The notes under the pieces were generated by a model. The model was not told where the DNA came from. It made no database searches and was given only the letters and a program-made list of their open reading frames with translations. From Betaproteobacteria bacterium (lineage in GTDB: Bacteria > Pseudomonadota > Gammaproteobacteria > Burkholderiales > Burkholderiaceae): a stretch of DNA of 36,174 bases. The stretch lies in assembly GCA_009921765.1 (NCBI GenBank), contig RFXC01000014.1, forward strand, positions 1-36,174. The letters run 5' to 3'. Each line of letters begins with the position of its first letter. The first letter of the stretch is position 1. The translations under genes and the position numbers were made by a program. Below are positions 15,032 through 23,812 of this stretch, one piece after another.

Positions 15032-16335
15032 TGGATACCGGCGCCCTGTCAATCCTGATGCTGGTCACCCTGTTCGGCTGCCTGTTGCTTGGGCAGTGGA
15101 CTGCATTCGCACTGGGCTCGGTGGGCGTTCTGGTGCTGGTGCTGAGCAAGGGCCTGATCGGTCTTACCTCGCTCAGTTCGGTCGTCTGGAACTCGGCCAA
15201 CAGCTACATCCTGATTTCCATCCCGATGTTCCTGCTGATGGGGGAAATCATCCTGCGCAGCGGCGTGAGTTCAAAGTTCTATGCGGGCGTGGTTGCCCTG
15301 CTCGGGCGTCTGCCTGGCGGGCTGTTGCACGCCAACATCGCGAGTTGCGCGGTGTTCTCGGCAGTCAGTGGATCCAGCGTAGCCACCGCGGCAAGCGTAG
15401 GCACTGTGGCCATTCCAGAGCTGCGCAAGGCAGGCTATAACGACCGGGCGCTGCTGGGCTCGCTTGCTGCCGGCGGCACGCTGGGCATTCTCATTCCCCC
15501 CAGCATCGTGCTGGTACTCTACGGCGCACTGGTCGACGAATCAATCACCCAGCTGTTTGTGGCCGCGGTCTTGCCCGGACTGGTGATGACCGGTTTTTTC
15601 ATCGTGTACATCGCTGTCCTTGTGATGGTGAATCCCTCGGTTGCGCCCCCCACGACGAACCGGATGCCCGCCGCCGAGCGCCGGCGGGCGGTACTGCATC
15701 TCATCCCCATCGTCGCGCTGCTGCTGGTGGTGCTGGGCGGGATTTACGGCGGGTTCACCACGCCGACCGAAGCCTCCGCGGTTGGCGCGCTGGGCGCCAT
15801 CATTCTGGCAGCCGCCTATCGCCGACTCACCTGGACCATGTTCAGGGAAGCGCTGACCGCAACAGTCAAAACAACCTGCATGGTCTCGCTGGTGATCATC
15901 GGGGCTCAGATTCTTTCCACCGCCCTCACCTTTTCAGGCGTGAGCCGCGAGGTGAGCGAATGGATGCTCGCGCTAGGTCTGTCGAAGTGGGCATTCTTTA
16001 CCGCTGTCATGTTCCTCTATCTGGTACTCGGCTGCTTTGTTGACGGCCTCTCCATGATGTACATGACGCTGCCAGTACTGCTGCCAGTCATCAAGTTCAT
16101 GGAGTTCGATCTGGTCTGGTTCGGCGTGGTGATGGTGGTCATTATCGAAGTCGGTCAGATCACGCCGCCAGTGGGTCTCAACCTCTTCACCATTCATGGC
16201 ATCTCGGGTGGAGCAAAGTTTTCCGATGTGTCGGCGGGCTCATTTCCTTATGTGCTCCTGATGCTCCTGATGATCGCCGTCCTCGCGGTGTGGCCGGAGC
16301 TTGCCCTGTGGCTGCCGCAAACCCTCAAGGATTAG
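15031..16335 (+). CDS. TRAP transporter large permease subunit (DctM family)
   Basis: 434-residue inner-membrane protein with about a dozen hydrophobic segments; it forms the transport channel. Diagnostic stretches: IPMFLLMGEIILRSGVSSKF, AVFSAVSGSSVATAASVGTV, SLAAGGTLGILIPPSIVLVLYG, GGFTTPTEASAVGALGA and QITPPVGLNLFTIHGI. The ATG at 15031 shares its A with the DctQ stop. A longer frame opening at 14812 is a shadow of DctQ. selB starts 46 bases downstream and may be cotranscribed. Confidence 0.93.
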   Translation: MDTGALSILMLVTLFGCLLLGQWTAFALGSVGVLVLVLSKGLIGLTSLSSVVWNSANSYILISIPMFLLMGEIILRSGVSSKFYAGVVALLGRLPGGLLHANIASCAVFSAVSGSSVATAASVGTVAIPELRKAGYNDRALLGSLAAGGTLGILIPPSIVLVLYGALVDESITQLFVAAVLPGLVMTGFFIVYIAVLVMVNPSVAPPTTNRMPAAERRRAVLHLIPIVALLLVVLGGIYGGFTTPTEASAVGALGAIILAAAYRRLTWTMFREALTATVKTTCMVSLVIIGAQILSTALTFSGVSREVSEWMLALGLSKWAFFTAVMFLYLVLGCFVDGLSMMYMTLPVLLPVIKFMEFDLVWFGVVMVVIIEVGQITPPVGLNLFTIHGISGGAKFSDVSAGSFPYVLLMLLMIAVLAVWPELALWLPQTLKD

Positions 16336-16381
16336 CGCAGCGCCTCTGTCGGCTTGAAGGACGGCAAGGGGTTCAAAAGCC

Positions 16382-18415
16382 ATGAGCCTGATCATTGCGG
16401 TGGCCGGTCATATCGATCACGGTAAAACAGCGCTGGTCCGCGCGCTGACCGGTATCGAAACGGACCGGCTGCCGGAAGAGCGCGAGCGAGGAATTTCCAT
16501 CGAAGCGGGGTTTGCTCATTGGCGTCGCGCCAAGACCGACGATCAGCCACGGGTGTCGTTCGTCGACGTTCCCGGCCACGAGCGGTACATCCGGAATATG
16601 CTGGCAGGCATTCAGGGGGCGCGCGCGGCGTTGCTCGTGATCGCCGCTGACGACGGCGTCATGCCGCAGACGCGTGAACACGCGGAGATCCTGAGTTTGA
16701 TGGGTGTCCGGAATTGGGTAGTCGCCCTCACCAAATCCGATCTTCTCGATGCGGCTCAACTCGCCCACCGTATGACCTCGGTCCAGACCTGGCTGGCCGG
16801 CGAAAAGATCAACGCCGAGGTGATCCCGGTCAGCGCACATACCGGAGCCGGGATCGCCCTCCTCAGCAGTCGAATTGAAGCCCTCGCGTTGATCGAGCAG
16901 CGCCTGACTGAACAGGACACCGAACGGGCGACTGAACACACCGCACGACTCTGCGTGGACAAAAGCTTTATCGCCTCGGGCGATGGTCTGGTGGTCACCG
17001 GCCTCCTGATCTCCGGCGTGCTGAGGGTCGGTGATACCGTGCGGGTGAGTCCATCGGGTCAAGCAGCCCGTGTGCGCGGACTTCAGGTGGCTGGTCAGGC
17101 GGTCGGTGAAGCGCGCTCAGGTTCACGATGCGCCATCAACCTGGCGGGCTCGGGGATCGACCGCCAGTCCGCCGGGCGAGGCGATTGGATCGTATCGAAC
17201 GAGTTGCATCATCCGGTCCGCGTCGTCGATGTCAAAGTACATGGGTCGAGCGCCGTTGTCGGCAAGCGCGCACCGTCGCCCTCAGGGTATGAACCGGTTC
17301 AAGGCGGTGGGGCCCATCAATCAACCCGCCTACCCGCCGACGTTCGGGTCTACGCAGGAACTGCCCGGTTCAATGCGCGAGTCTCCGCATTCTCGGCCCC
17401 CCCACAGGCGGACAGCCCTCAACCTGGGTGGGTTCGACTCCTGCTCTCACAGCCAGTGAGTGCCGTGGTGGGTGATCGATGGATCGTTCGGAGCAGCGAC
17501 GGATCGCATACGCTGGGCATGGCAGAGGTTGTCTGGCCCGTTGAGGCCACAGACGGACTGCGTCGCTCTGCCCAGGCGGAATGGTTGAAAGGTGTCAGCC
17601 TGGCATCGCCCGCGTCCTGGCTCGCCTCGGCACTGGCCCAATTGCCTGGCGGTATCGCACCGGAGCGGTTTGCAGCGGCCTGGGCCCTGACCGATGCGGC
17701 GGCAAACGACCGCTCACTGAGCGCTGGCGCGGTCTTGGTCAGGCAAACCCGGGGGAACATGCTTTTCGATCAGGCCCGACTCGACGGGGTTCGGGACATG
17801 CTGCTGACCGAGGTCGAGCGGTGGCAGAAGCAGAATCCGGAAAGCCTGGGGATCGAGTGGAGCGCATTGACGGGGACGCTCGAGCGGCGCGACCGCCGGC
17901 ACTATGCGGCTGTTGCACTGTCTGCGCTCCAGGCAGAGGGAGCATTGATTCGACACGGCGATCGGATCTTCACTCCAGACCATGTGCCCTTGGCGAGCGC
18001 CGCGGACCTCGCCTTCCGTTTGCGCGCCCTGCCCATGCTCGCCGAGCGACGCTCACGCTCAATACACGAACTGATTGAGCTGCTGGGCATGTCGTTGGTA
18101 GAGCTTCGCCTTGCCCTCGACCGCCTCGCCCTGCAGGGCTACGTTGTGGCGATCACGCCGCAACGCTACCTTGCGGTGCCTCAGATCGAAGCACTGGCCG
18201 CCACAGCCATTTCAATTGCCGCAACAGGCGAATTACGGGCCGGTGATTTCAGTCGCGCGACGGGTATCGGACGCAATTTGGGGATTGATGTGCTGGAATT
18301 TTTCGATCGGATCCGATTGACACGACGCCTGGGCGATCGACGAATCGTGATTGACGCTCAGGCCCTGGGCCGTGTGCTCCGGTCCGACACGCGCCCGACG
18401 GCTGAAGTCGCCTGA
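16382..18415 (+). CDS. selB: Selenocysteine-specific translation elongation factor SelB
   Basis: 677-residue GTPase that binds Sec-tRNA(Sec) and, through its C-terminal winged helices, the SECIS stem-loop, so that a UGA is read as selenocysteine. EF-Tu-like motifs: G1 GHIDHGKT (residues 9-16), switch I ERERGISIEAGF, G3 DVPGHERYIRNML (62-74) and G4 TKSD (117-120). C-terminal winged helices end with FSRATGIGRNLGIDVLEFFDR and TRRLGD, a SelB hallmark. It is slightly longer than usual (about 610-640), apparently through a loop near residues 295-320 rich in Pro, Ser and Gly. AAGG lies upstream of the ATG. No selA, selD or selC is in the window. The obvious client here is the selenoprotein at 7566. 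Confidence 0.95.
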   Translation: MSLIIAVAGHIDHGKTALVRALTGIETDRLPEERERGISIEAGFAHWRRAKTDDQPRVSFVDVPGHERYIRNMLAGIQGARAALLVIAADDGVMPQTREHAEILSLMGVRNWVVALTKSDLLDAAQLAHRMTSVQTWLAGEKINAEVIPVSAHTGAGIALLSSRIEALALIEQRLTEQDTERATEHTARLCVDKSFIASGDGLVVTGLLISGVLRVGDTVRVSPSGQAARVRGLQVAGQAVGEARSGSRCAINLAGSGIDRQSAGRGDWIVSNELHHPVRVVDVKVHGSSAVVGKRAPSPSGYEPVQGGGAHQSTRLPADVRVYAGTARFNARVSAFSAPPQADSPQPGWVRLLLSQPVSAVVGDRWIVRSSDGSHTLGMAEVVWPVEATDGLRRSAQAEWLKGVSLASPASWLASALAQLPGGIAPERFAAAWALTDAAANDRSLSAGAVLVRQTRGNMLFDQARLDGVRDMLLTEVERWQKQNPESLGIEWSALTGTLERRDRRHYAAVALSALQAEGALIRHGDRIFTPDHVPLASAADLAFRLRALPMLAERRSRSIHELIELLGMSLVELRLALDRLALQGYVVAITPQRYLAVPQIEALAATAISIAATGELRAGDFSRATGIGRNLGIDVLEFFDRIRLTRRLGDRRIVIDAQALGRVLRSDTRPTAEVA

Positions 18416-18417
18416 TC

Positions 18418-18573
18418 ATGAAGCGCCCAGGTACTGCCCGTCGTCCTCGAAATCCGGTTGCCCGCGCGGTGCGTACGCCCCTTTATCGACCGCGCACCGA
18501 GGAGGACAAGCGACGCAAGCTTCGCGAACAGCCTGCCCGGCCGCGTGGCCCGGTGGAGTCCGACGAGCACTGA
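18418..18573 (+). CDS. Small basic protein, possible ArfA-like ribosome rescue factor
   Basis: 51-residue Arg/Lys-rich ORF that starts 2 bases after the selB stop. The segment RNPVARAVRTPLYRPR followed by TEEDKRRK resembles the core of alternative ribosome rescue factor ArfA, which in E. coli has DPLFRQRVEKNKKGKGSY at the matching place; the Pro-Leu-aromatic-Arg-x-Arg pattern and following Glu and Lys agree. The KGKGSY element is not present and the acidic tail (PVESDEH) is unusual, so the match is only moderate. There is no strong Shine-Dalgarno; the gene may depend on coupling to selB. It could also be a chance ORF. Confidence 0.4.
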   Translation: MKRPGTARRPRNPVARAVRTPLYRPRTEEDKRRKLREQPARPRGPVESDEH

Positions 18574-18637
18574 CACCAAGGTCGCCCCACAAGCCTTACC
18601 ATTGTTTACCTTAACCCATCCCAGACCAGCCTGACCC

Positions 18638-19933
18638 ATGCAGACCCCTGTCCCCCCGCCACCGCCCGCACAGGCTGCGCCGTTCACCCGCCTTGGGCAC
18701 GCTGCCTCTCCTCGCCTCTGGCCTGAAGAGGGGTATCGGCGTGCGCCGTATTGGGTATATACCGACGCCGATATCTATGCGCTCGAGCAGCAACGCATCT
18801 TTCGCGGACGCGCCTGGCACTATGTCGGCCTGGAAGTCGAGGTGCCCGGGCCCGGCACCTTCAAAACCACCTTCATCGGCGACACACCTGTTGTGCTGGC
18901 CCGCGCGGAAGACGGCAGCCTCCATGTGGTGGTGAATCGCTGCGCCCACCGGGGCAATCTGATCTGCCGTGAGCCCTTTGGGAAAGCTTCCAGGCTCTAC
19001 TGTGTCTATCACGCCTGGAGCTATACACTTTCGGGCGACCTCAGCCACGCCGCCTTCAGCCAGGGGCTCCGTGGTGAAGGCGGTCTGCCTGCCGATTTCG
19101 ACAAGGCGAAGCATGGACTGCGCAAGCTTCGGGTCGACACCCTGTGCGGGCTGGTGTTTGCGAGCTTTCACGACGACCTCGAACCGCTTGCCGATTGGCT
19201 GGGCGAAGTCACGCCAGGCATTCGCCGTGTGCTGAACCGTCCGCTGAAGGTGCTGGGCTACGACACGCAACGCATCCACGCAAACTGGAAGACGTATCAC
19301 GAGAATCCGCGGGACTCCTACCACGCGAACATTCTGCACACCTTCTATGGCACGTTCGGTTTATCCCGGCAGTCGCAGGAATCGGCCATGACCCTTGATC
19401 GTTCAGGCCGCCACGTCTACTTCTACACCAAAGCCGGTACCGAGAAAAAATCGAGCGACTATGAGAACACCGCAAGCCAGTTGCGCTCGCACAATGAGCA
19501 GATGAAACTGGAAGATCCCTCCATGCTTCGCTGGCACGACGAGTTTGGCGACGGCATCAGCGTGCAGATCCTCAATGCCTATCCTTCGTTCGTACTGCAC
19601 CAGATCGCCAACAGCCTCGCCACCCGGCAACTGATTCCGCGCGGCGTTCGGCAGTGCGATCTGGTCTGGACTTACCTCGGCTTTGCCGACGACGACGAGG
19701 CGACCACGCGCGTCCGGCTCAATCAGACCAACCTGGCGGGCTCGGCAGGCCTGGTATCGGTGGAAGATGCTGCGGTCTGCGAGATGATGCAGCGGGCGTT
19801 TGCCGACGGCGAGGACGGCGCATCCTTCATCGAGATGGGCGGCAAGACACTCGAAAGCGGGGGCTCGAGCAAGCTCTCGGAACGCGCAATCCGGAATTTC
19901 TGGAACGTGTATCGACAGGACATGGGGCTTTGA
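18638..19933 (+). CDS. Rieske non-haem iron oxygenase, alpha (large) subunit
   Basis: 431-residue catalytic subunit of an aromatic-ring-hydroxylating-type oxygenase, which uses O2 and electrons from a reductase to hydroxylate its substrate. The Rieske [2Fe-2S] ligands are C102-A-H104 and C122-V-Y-H125 (NRCAHRG, YCVYHAW). The mononuclear iron site appears in ENPRDSYHANILH: Asp226 bridging, His229 and His234 as ligands. The start follows a Pro-rich segment and has no clear Shine-Dalgarno; the sequence just before it carries TTACC-type repeats (18596-18610). The small subunit starts 2 bases after the stop. No ferredoxin or reductase gene is in the window, so electrons must come from elsewhere. 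Substrate not deducible. Confidence 0.92.
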   Translation: MQTPVPPPPPAQAAPFTRLGHAASPRLWPEEGYRRAPYWVYTDADIYALEQQRIFRGRAWHYVGLEVEVPGPGTFKTTFIGDTPVVLARAEDGSLHVVVNRCAHRGNLICREPFGKASRLYCVYHAWSYTLSGDLSHAAFSQGLRGEGGLPADFDKAKHGLRKLRVDTLCGLVFASFHDDLEPLADWLGEVTPGIRRVLNRPLKVLGYDTQRIHANWKTYHENPRDSYHANILHTFYGTFGLSRQSQESAMTLDRSGRHVYFYTKAGTEKKSSDYENTASQLRSHNEQMKLEDPSMLRWHDEFGDGISVQILNAYPSFVLHQIANSLATRQLIPRGVRQCDLVWTYLGFADDDEATTRVRLNQTNLAGSAGLVSVEDAAVCEMMQRAFADGEDGASFIEMGGKTLESGGSSKLSERAIRNFWNVYRQDMGL

Positions 19934-19935
19934 AG

Positions 19936-20424
19936 ATGGACCTTGCCCTGCACAGTACGCACATCAACACGGTGTCATGGCTGATCGCTGATTGGGCACA
20001 TGCCATTGATGACGATCGCGTAGAGCGCATTGCTGAACTGATGCGCGAAGACGGTCGCTATACCGTCCGCTCGCGATTCAACGCCGATCGTGGCCTGCCG
20101 CTTGCCATCATCGATACTCACAGCGCCGCCCAGCTGCGTGACCGTATCCGGTCGATGCGCGTGGCCAACATCTACCAGCCCCAGCACTACCGACATGTAG
20201 TGTCAGCCATCCAGGTCGTTGGACGGACCGAAACTCGGCTCCTCCAGGTGCGATCCTCTTTTGCAGTGTTCCGCACGCTGGTCACCACTGGCGACACGAT
20301 CTTCTTTGCCGGTGGACGAAGCGATGATCTGATCGATGTCAACGGTCCCGAGCCACGCTTTGCGCATCGGCTGATGACCTTCGATTCGCGTGCGGTTGAA
20401 ACGCTGATGATCATTCCCATCTGA
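19936..20424 (+). CDS. Rieske oxygenase beta (small) subunit
   Basis: 162-residue SnoaL/NTF2-like structural subunit expected to assemble with the alpha subunit into an alpha3beta3 complex. Features: an N-terminal helix with WLIADWAHAIDDDRVERIAEL, then DGRYTVRSRFNADRG, LRDRIRSMRVANIYQPQHYRH in the place of the family's R-x-R...H segment, and strands such as RLLQVRSSFAVFRTL. ATG 2 bases after the alpha stop. It matches the usual length of about 160-180 residues. Confidence 0.88.
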   Translation: MDLALHSTHINTVSWLIADWAHAIDDDRVERIAELMREDGRYTVRSRFNADRGLPLAIIDTHSAAQLRDRIRSMRVANIYQPQHYRHVVSAIQVVGRTETRLLQVRSSFAVFRTLVTTGDTIFFAGGRSDDLIDVNGPEPRFAHRLMTFDSRAVETLMIIPI

Positions 20425-20445
20425 CCCCCGAGTCCGGAGAGGCCC

Positions 20446-21474
20446 ATGTTCCGCACGTCTGCTGATCCACTGTCCAATCGTCCTGCTGCAAAGCGCGTCC
20501 GGCTCGCCACGCTGTCAGGACTCGCATGGTGCGTATTCGCCCTGTTGCCCATGCTTGCCACCAGCGCCGCCAGCGCCCAAAGCTGGCCCACTCGGCCGAT
20601 ACGCCTGGTGGTTCCCAACCCGCCGGGGGGCGCCGCCGATGCGCTCCCCCGCATGCTTGCCGAAGCGCTGGTGTCGCGGCTGGGACAACCCGTGGTGGTC
20701 GAGAATCGCCCAGGCGCTGCCGGCAATATCGGCGCGGAGCATGTGTTCAAGTCCGAGCCCGACGGCAGCGTATTTCTTGCGGCGCCTCCGCCCTCGCTCA
20801 CGGTGAACCCCAGCCTGTACCCCAAGCTCAATCATGACCCCACCCGATTTGAGCCAGTCACAGTCATGGCCACCTCGTCCAATGCGCTCCTGGTCCATCC
20901 TTCGGTGCCCGCCACCACGCTGCGGGAGTTTCTAGACTATGTGAAAGCCAATCCCGATAAATTGAGTTACGCCTCTCAGGGAAATGGCTCCACAGCGCAC
21001 CTCACCGCAGAACTCTTCAAGCTCAGAACCGGCCTCAAGATCACCCATGTCCCCTACAAGGGCGACGCTCCCGCGGTAACCGACCTCCTGGCCGGTCATG
21101 TTCAGGTCATGTTTGGCAACGTGCTGGCGGGTCAGAACCATGTTCGCCAGGGCAAGCTCCGCATGCTTGCGGTCACCAGCGAATCGCGCTTGCCCGGTCT
21201 GGCGGACATCCCGGCGCTCGCAGAGCAGGTGCCGGGGGTGGTTGCGGTCACGTGGTTCGGCATCGTGGCCCCGCCCAATACGCCCGCCGCCATCACCGGC
21301 AAGCTGTCGCAGACCATTGCCGATATCCTGAGGACGCCCGAGATGGCCAAGCGCTTCGCCGACGCCGGCGCAAATCCGGTCGGCAATACGCCTGCCGAAA
21401 TGCGGGCGTGGATGAAAGATGACGCCGATCGCTGGGCCCAGGTGATTCGTGCCGCACAGATCAAGATCGATTGA
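20446..21474 (+). CDS. Bug/TctC-family periplasmic substrate-binding protein
   Basis: 342-residue binding protein with a long n-region before the signal core (LAWCVFALLPMLATSA, cleavage near ASAQSWP). Family motifs: WPTRPIRLVVPNPPGG, VVENRPGAAGNIGAE, HVPYKGDAPAVTDLLAGHV and a C-terminal EMRAWMKDDADRWAQVI. GGAGAGGCCC lies before the ATG. It follows the oxygenase beta gene by 21 bases, so it probably supplies the oxygenase substrate or a related acid. The 119 bases after it, facing the convergent FAH gene, contain nothing I recognise. Confidence 0.92.
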   Translation: MFRTSADPLSNRPAAKRVRLATLSGLAWCVFALLPMLATSAASAQSWPTRPIRLVVPNPPGGAADALPRMLAEALVSRLGQPVVVENRPGAAGNIGAEHVFKSEPDGSVFLAAPPPSLTVNPSLYPKLNHDPTRFEPVTVMATSSNALLVHPSVPATTLREFLDYVKANPDKLSYASQGNGSTAHLTAELFKLRTGLKITHVPYKGDAPAVTDLLAGHVQVMFGNVLAGQNHVRQGKLRMLAVTSESRLPGLADIPALAEQVPGVVAVTWFGIVAPPNTPAAITGKLSQTIADILRTPEMAKRFADAGANPVGNTPAEMRAWMKDDADRWAQVIRAAQIKID

Positions 21475-21593
21475 GGCCTAGCGCTGGCTGGCCGGCGACA
21501 ATCACGCGCGGCAGTGGCAATGAAGCAGGCATGACCCGGTCCTGTGAAGGCATAACATGCAGTGAAAGGGGATCAGAAAGCGTCAGCGAACGA

Positions 21594-22580
21594 TCAGGAA
21601 ATTCGGATCGGAAACGAAGGCGGCCGCGGCACATGCGGCGCCACGATGCGGTTGCGCAGCACACCGAGTCCACTGACTTCGAGTTCGATGACATCACCGT
21701 GCTTCATGAACCGTCCGAGTTCATTACCACAGCCGCCGCCCACCGTGCCCGATCCCAGCACCTCGCCCGGATACACGGTTTCCTCGAGCGACGCATAGGC
21801 GAGCAGCTTCGCAAACGGGTGATGCATGGTGCTCGAGTGTCCGCGCGACCACTCCTCGCCATTGACCCGCGCGATCATGGTCAGATTTTGGGGGTCGACC
21901 TCGTCAGCGGTGGCAATCCAGGGTCCGAGCGCATTGCCGGTATCAAAATCTTTGCCCTTGGAGGGCCCCAGTGATCCTGGCATCTCCGTGTACTGAACAT
22001 CGCGTGCGGAAAAATCATTGAAGATGCAATAACCGAAGACATGCTGGGGTGCGGTGTCCAGGGTCAGATTTTTCCCTTGCCGCCCCACCACCAGCGCCAC
22101 CTCCAGCTCATAGTCGACGGTGACCGAATAGGACGGCCAGTGAATCTCGGCCTCCGGTCCCACCACGCTGAAGCAATTGCTCTTGTAGTAGATGGGTCGC
22201 TCGTACCAGACCTTCGGGATCTGGATTTTCGCTGGATCCCGGGGTTCGGTTTCAATGCCGAACAGGTGGCGGTTGGCGCGCGACTGCCGGACATGCAGCT
22301 CGAAGCTGAGAAAGTCGCGAAACCGTCGCGGCACCGGAATGGGCGAAAGCAGCCGCACCTCGGGCATGGCAAGCGTCTGGCGCGCTGCTCGAATGAGACT
22401 TCGCGCCTGATCGAGCGCGGGCTCACCGCCATCGATCAAGCTCAGCATGTCGGCAAACAGGGGAGCCTGCGGTGTGGCCGCGGCCGCGGCGCTGAGGTCG
22501 ATCACCCGCTCGTTGTGGTCGCCCACCACCGCGCCCACCCGTCGCGCACCACCAGCGGTTTCAAAGGTCACCAGTTTCAT
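21594..22580 (-). CDS. Fumarylacetoacetate hydrolase (FAH) family protein
   Basis: 328-residue metal-dependent enzyme of the FAH fold, which cleaves C-C bonds or decarboxylates/isomerises 2-oxo acids in aromatic degradation. Metal ligands appear in VDYELEVALVVG (the ExE pair), with NDFSARDVQ, SKGKDFDTGNALGPWI, and GSGTVGGGCGNELGRF further on. Strong similarity to the two-domain bacterial FAH type with an N-terminal cap (RRFRDFLSFELH). ATG at 22580, starting just after the stop of the Bug gene (22583), so they form a two-gene unit. Likely substrate is a ring-cleavage product or its relative; unproven. Confidence 0.9.
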   Translation of the reverse strand: MKLVTFETAGGARRVGAVVGDHNERVIDLSAAAAATPQAPLFADMLSLIDGGEPALDQARSLIRAARQTLAMPEVRLLSPIPVPRRFRDFLSFELHVRQSRANRHLFGIETEPRDPAKIQIPKVWYERPIYYKSNCFSVVGPEAEIHWPSYSVTVDYELEVALVVGRQGKNLTLDTAPQHVFGYCIFNDFSARDVQYTEMPGSLGPSKGKDFDTGNALGPWIATADEVDPQNLTMIARVNGEEWSRGHSSTMHHPFAKLLAYASLEETVYPGEVLGSGTVGGGCGNELGRFMKHGDVIELEVSGLGVLRNRIVAPHVPRPPSFPIRIS

Positions 22581-22582
22581 GG

Positions 22583-23557
22583 TCAGTCGAGCTTGATGTT
22601 GGCTTTACGGATGGCGGCTCCCCAGCGGTCGAAGTCGGACTTGACCGTGGCGGCGAACTGCGACGGCGTATCTCCGATCGGCGTGAGGCCGATGTCGGTC
22701 AGGCGTTTGCGAACATCGGGCATCTCCAGCACCTTGGCGGTTTCGGCTGCCAGTCGCGACACCACCTCGGGCGGCGTACCTTCCGGCGCGAGCAGACCGT
22801 GCCAGGCATCGCCCGAATAGCCCGGAACGGTCTCGGCAATGGCCGGCACATTGGGAAGTGCAACAAGCCGCTGCGGGAGCGTGACGCCCAGGGGCTTTCC
22901 CTTTCCACTTGCCACGAGGGGTACCGCGGTAGTGGCGGGCACCATCGACAGATCCGATTCGCCTGTCACGACCGACAGCGCGCTGTCCCGATGCGGCACA
23001 TGCACCATCCGCATGCCCGTCGCATCGAGCAACATCTCCATCACAATGTGATTGCCCGCGCCGACTCCTGCTGAACCGAAGTTGAACTTGCCGGGCTGCG
23101 CCTTGGCCGCTGCGATCAGACCTGGAATGTCGTTGGCGGGGAAATCGGGCCGGGCGAGCAGCACATAGCCGAATCGCACGGTCATGGTGACCGGCACAAA
23201 GCTCTTGAGGCCGTCATAGGGCAGCTTGGAGTACAGATGCGGGTTGGCGCAAATCACCGAGTTGACCGGATACAGCAGCGTGTAGCCGTCGGGCGGCGCC
23301 TTGGCAACCAGATCTGCGCCAATGATGCCCGCAGCGCCCGTTCGATTCTCGATGATGACCGTTTGTCCAAGGCTGTCGGTGAGTTTGCCTGCAATGATGC
23401 GGGCCGTCACGTCGGGCGAACTGCCCGCAGGAAAGGGCACGACAAATCGGACCGTGCGCTGCGGCCAGGCCTGCGCGCGCGCAGGCGACGACCATCCGGT
23501 GATCCCGGCAGCAAGACCGAACAGGCCGGCGCTCAGTGCGCGACGAGAGGGTTTCAT
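22583..23557 (-). CDS. Bug/TctC-family periplasmic substrate-binding protein
   Basis: 324-residue binding protein, third of its type here. Signal peptide KPSRRALSAGLFGLAAG with cleavage near ARAQAWPQ; then VRFVVPFPAGSSPDVTAR, IIENRTGAAGIIGADLV, PDGYTLLYP, and a C-terminal QFAATVKSDFDRWGAAIRKANI. GGAG (23567-23564) is 6 bases before the ATG at 23557; the TTG at 23563 is less likely. It leads the FAH gene by 2 bases, so the pair probably imports and processes the same kind of organic acid. It is divergent from guanine deaminase. Confidence 0.92.
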   Translation of the reverse strand: MKPSRRALSAGLFGLAAGITGWSSPARAQAWPQRTVRFVVPFPAGSSPDVTARIIAGKLTDSLGQTVIIENRTGAAGIIGADLVAKAPPDGYTLLYPVNSVICANPHLYSKLPYDGLKSFVPVTMTVRFGYVLLARPDFPANDIPGLIAAAKAQPGKFNFGSAGVGAGNHIVMEMLLDATGMRMVHVPHRDSALSVVTGESDLSMVPATTAVPLVASGKGKPLGVTLPQRLVALPNVPAIAETVPGYSGDAWHGLLAPEGTPPEVVSRLAAETAKVLEMPDVRKRLTDIGLTPIGDTPSQFAATVKSDFDRWGAAIRKANIKLD

Positions 23558-23735
23558 CGACAACTCCGGCTCATGAAGTTGCGACGATGGTACCCGCGGG
23601 ATACCCTGGCCGCCCGACTTCGTTTCGAACCGCGTTCCGCCCCGCGTAGCACCAGTGGAAAACCCATTTGATTGATCGACAGGGTAGGCGCACGGCTTCC
23701 TCCGGATTGCTTCTCGGCGCAGTCTACCGAGAACT

Positions 23736-23762
23736 GATCACGCCGATCGAGTAGCCGTGATC
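23736..23762. promoter_or_regulatory. Inverted repeat in the divergent region before guanine deaminase
   Basis: GATCACG (23736-23742) and CGTGATC (23756-23762) are a perfect 7-base inverted repeat around a 13-base spacer that itself contains CGATCG. It lies in the 255-base region between divergent genes, about 50 bases before the deaminase start, a fitting place for an operator. No regulator gene is adjacent and no good promoter boxes were seen. Confidence 0.4.
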
Positions 23763-23812
23763 CGAACCTATGAATCGCACCATCCGCGGCGGTCGGACCG
23801 ATAATTGCAGGA

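Noticed and set aside
17415..17460. T-arm-like sequence (GGGTTCGACTCCTG) suggesting tRNA-Sec inside selB
   Set aside because: The stem needs two G-U pairs, no acceptor stem or anticodon arm for a 90-100 base tRNA can be drawn, and the bases encode conserved SelB residues (GWVRLLLSQPV).
23800..23812. GATAAT as a -10 box giving a leaderless guaD mRNA
   Set aside because: No -35 box at a fitting distance, and GCAGGA before the ATG argues for an ordinary leader.
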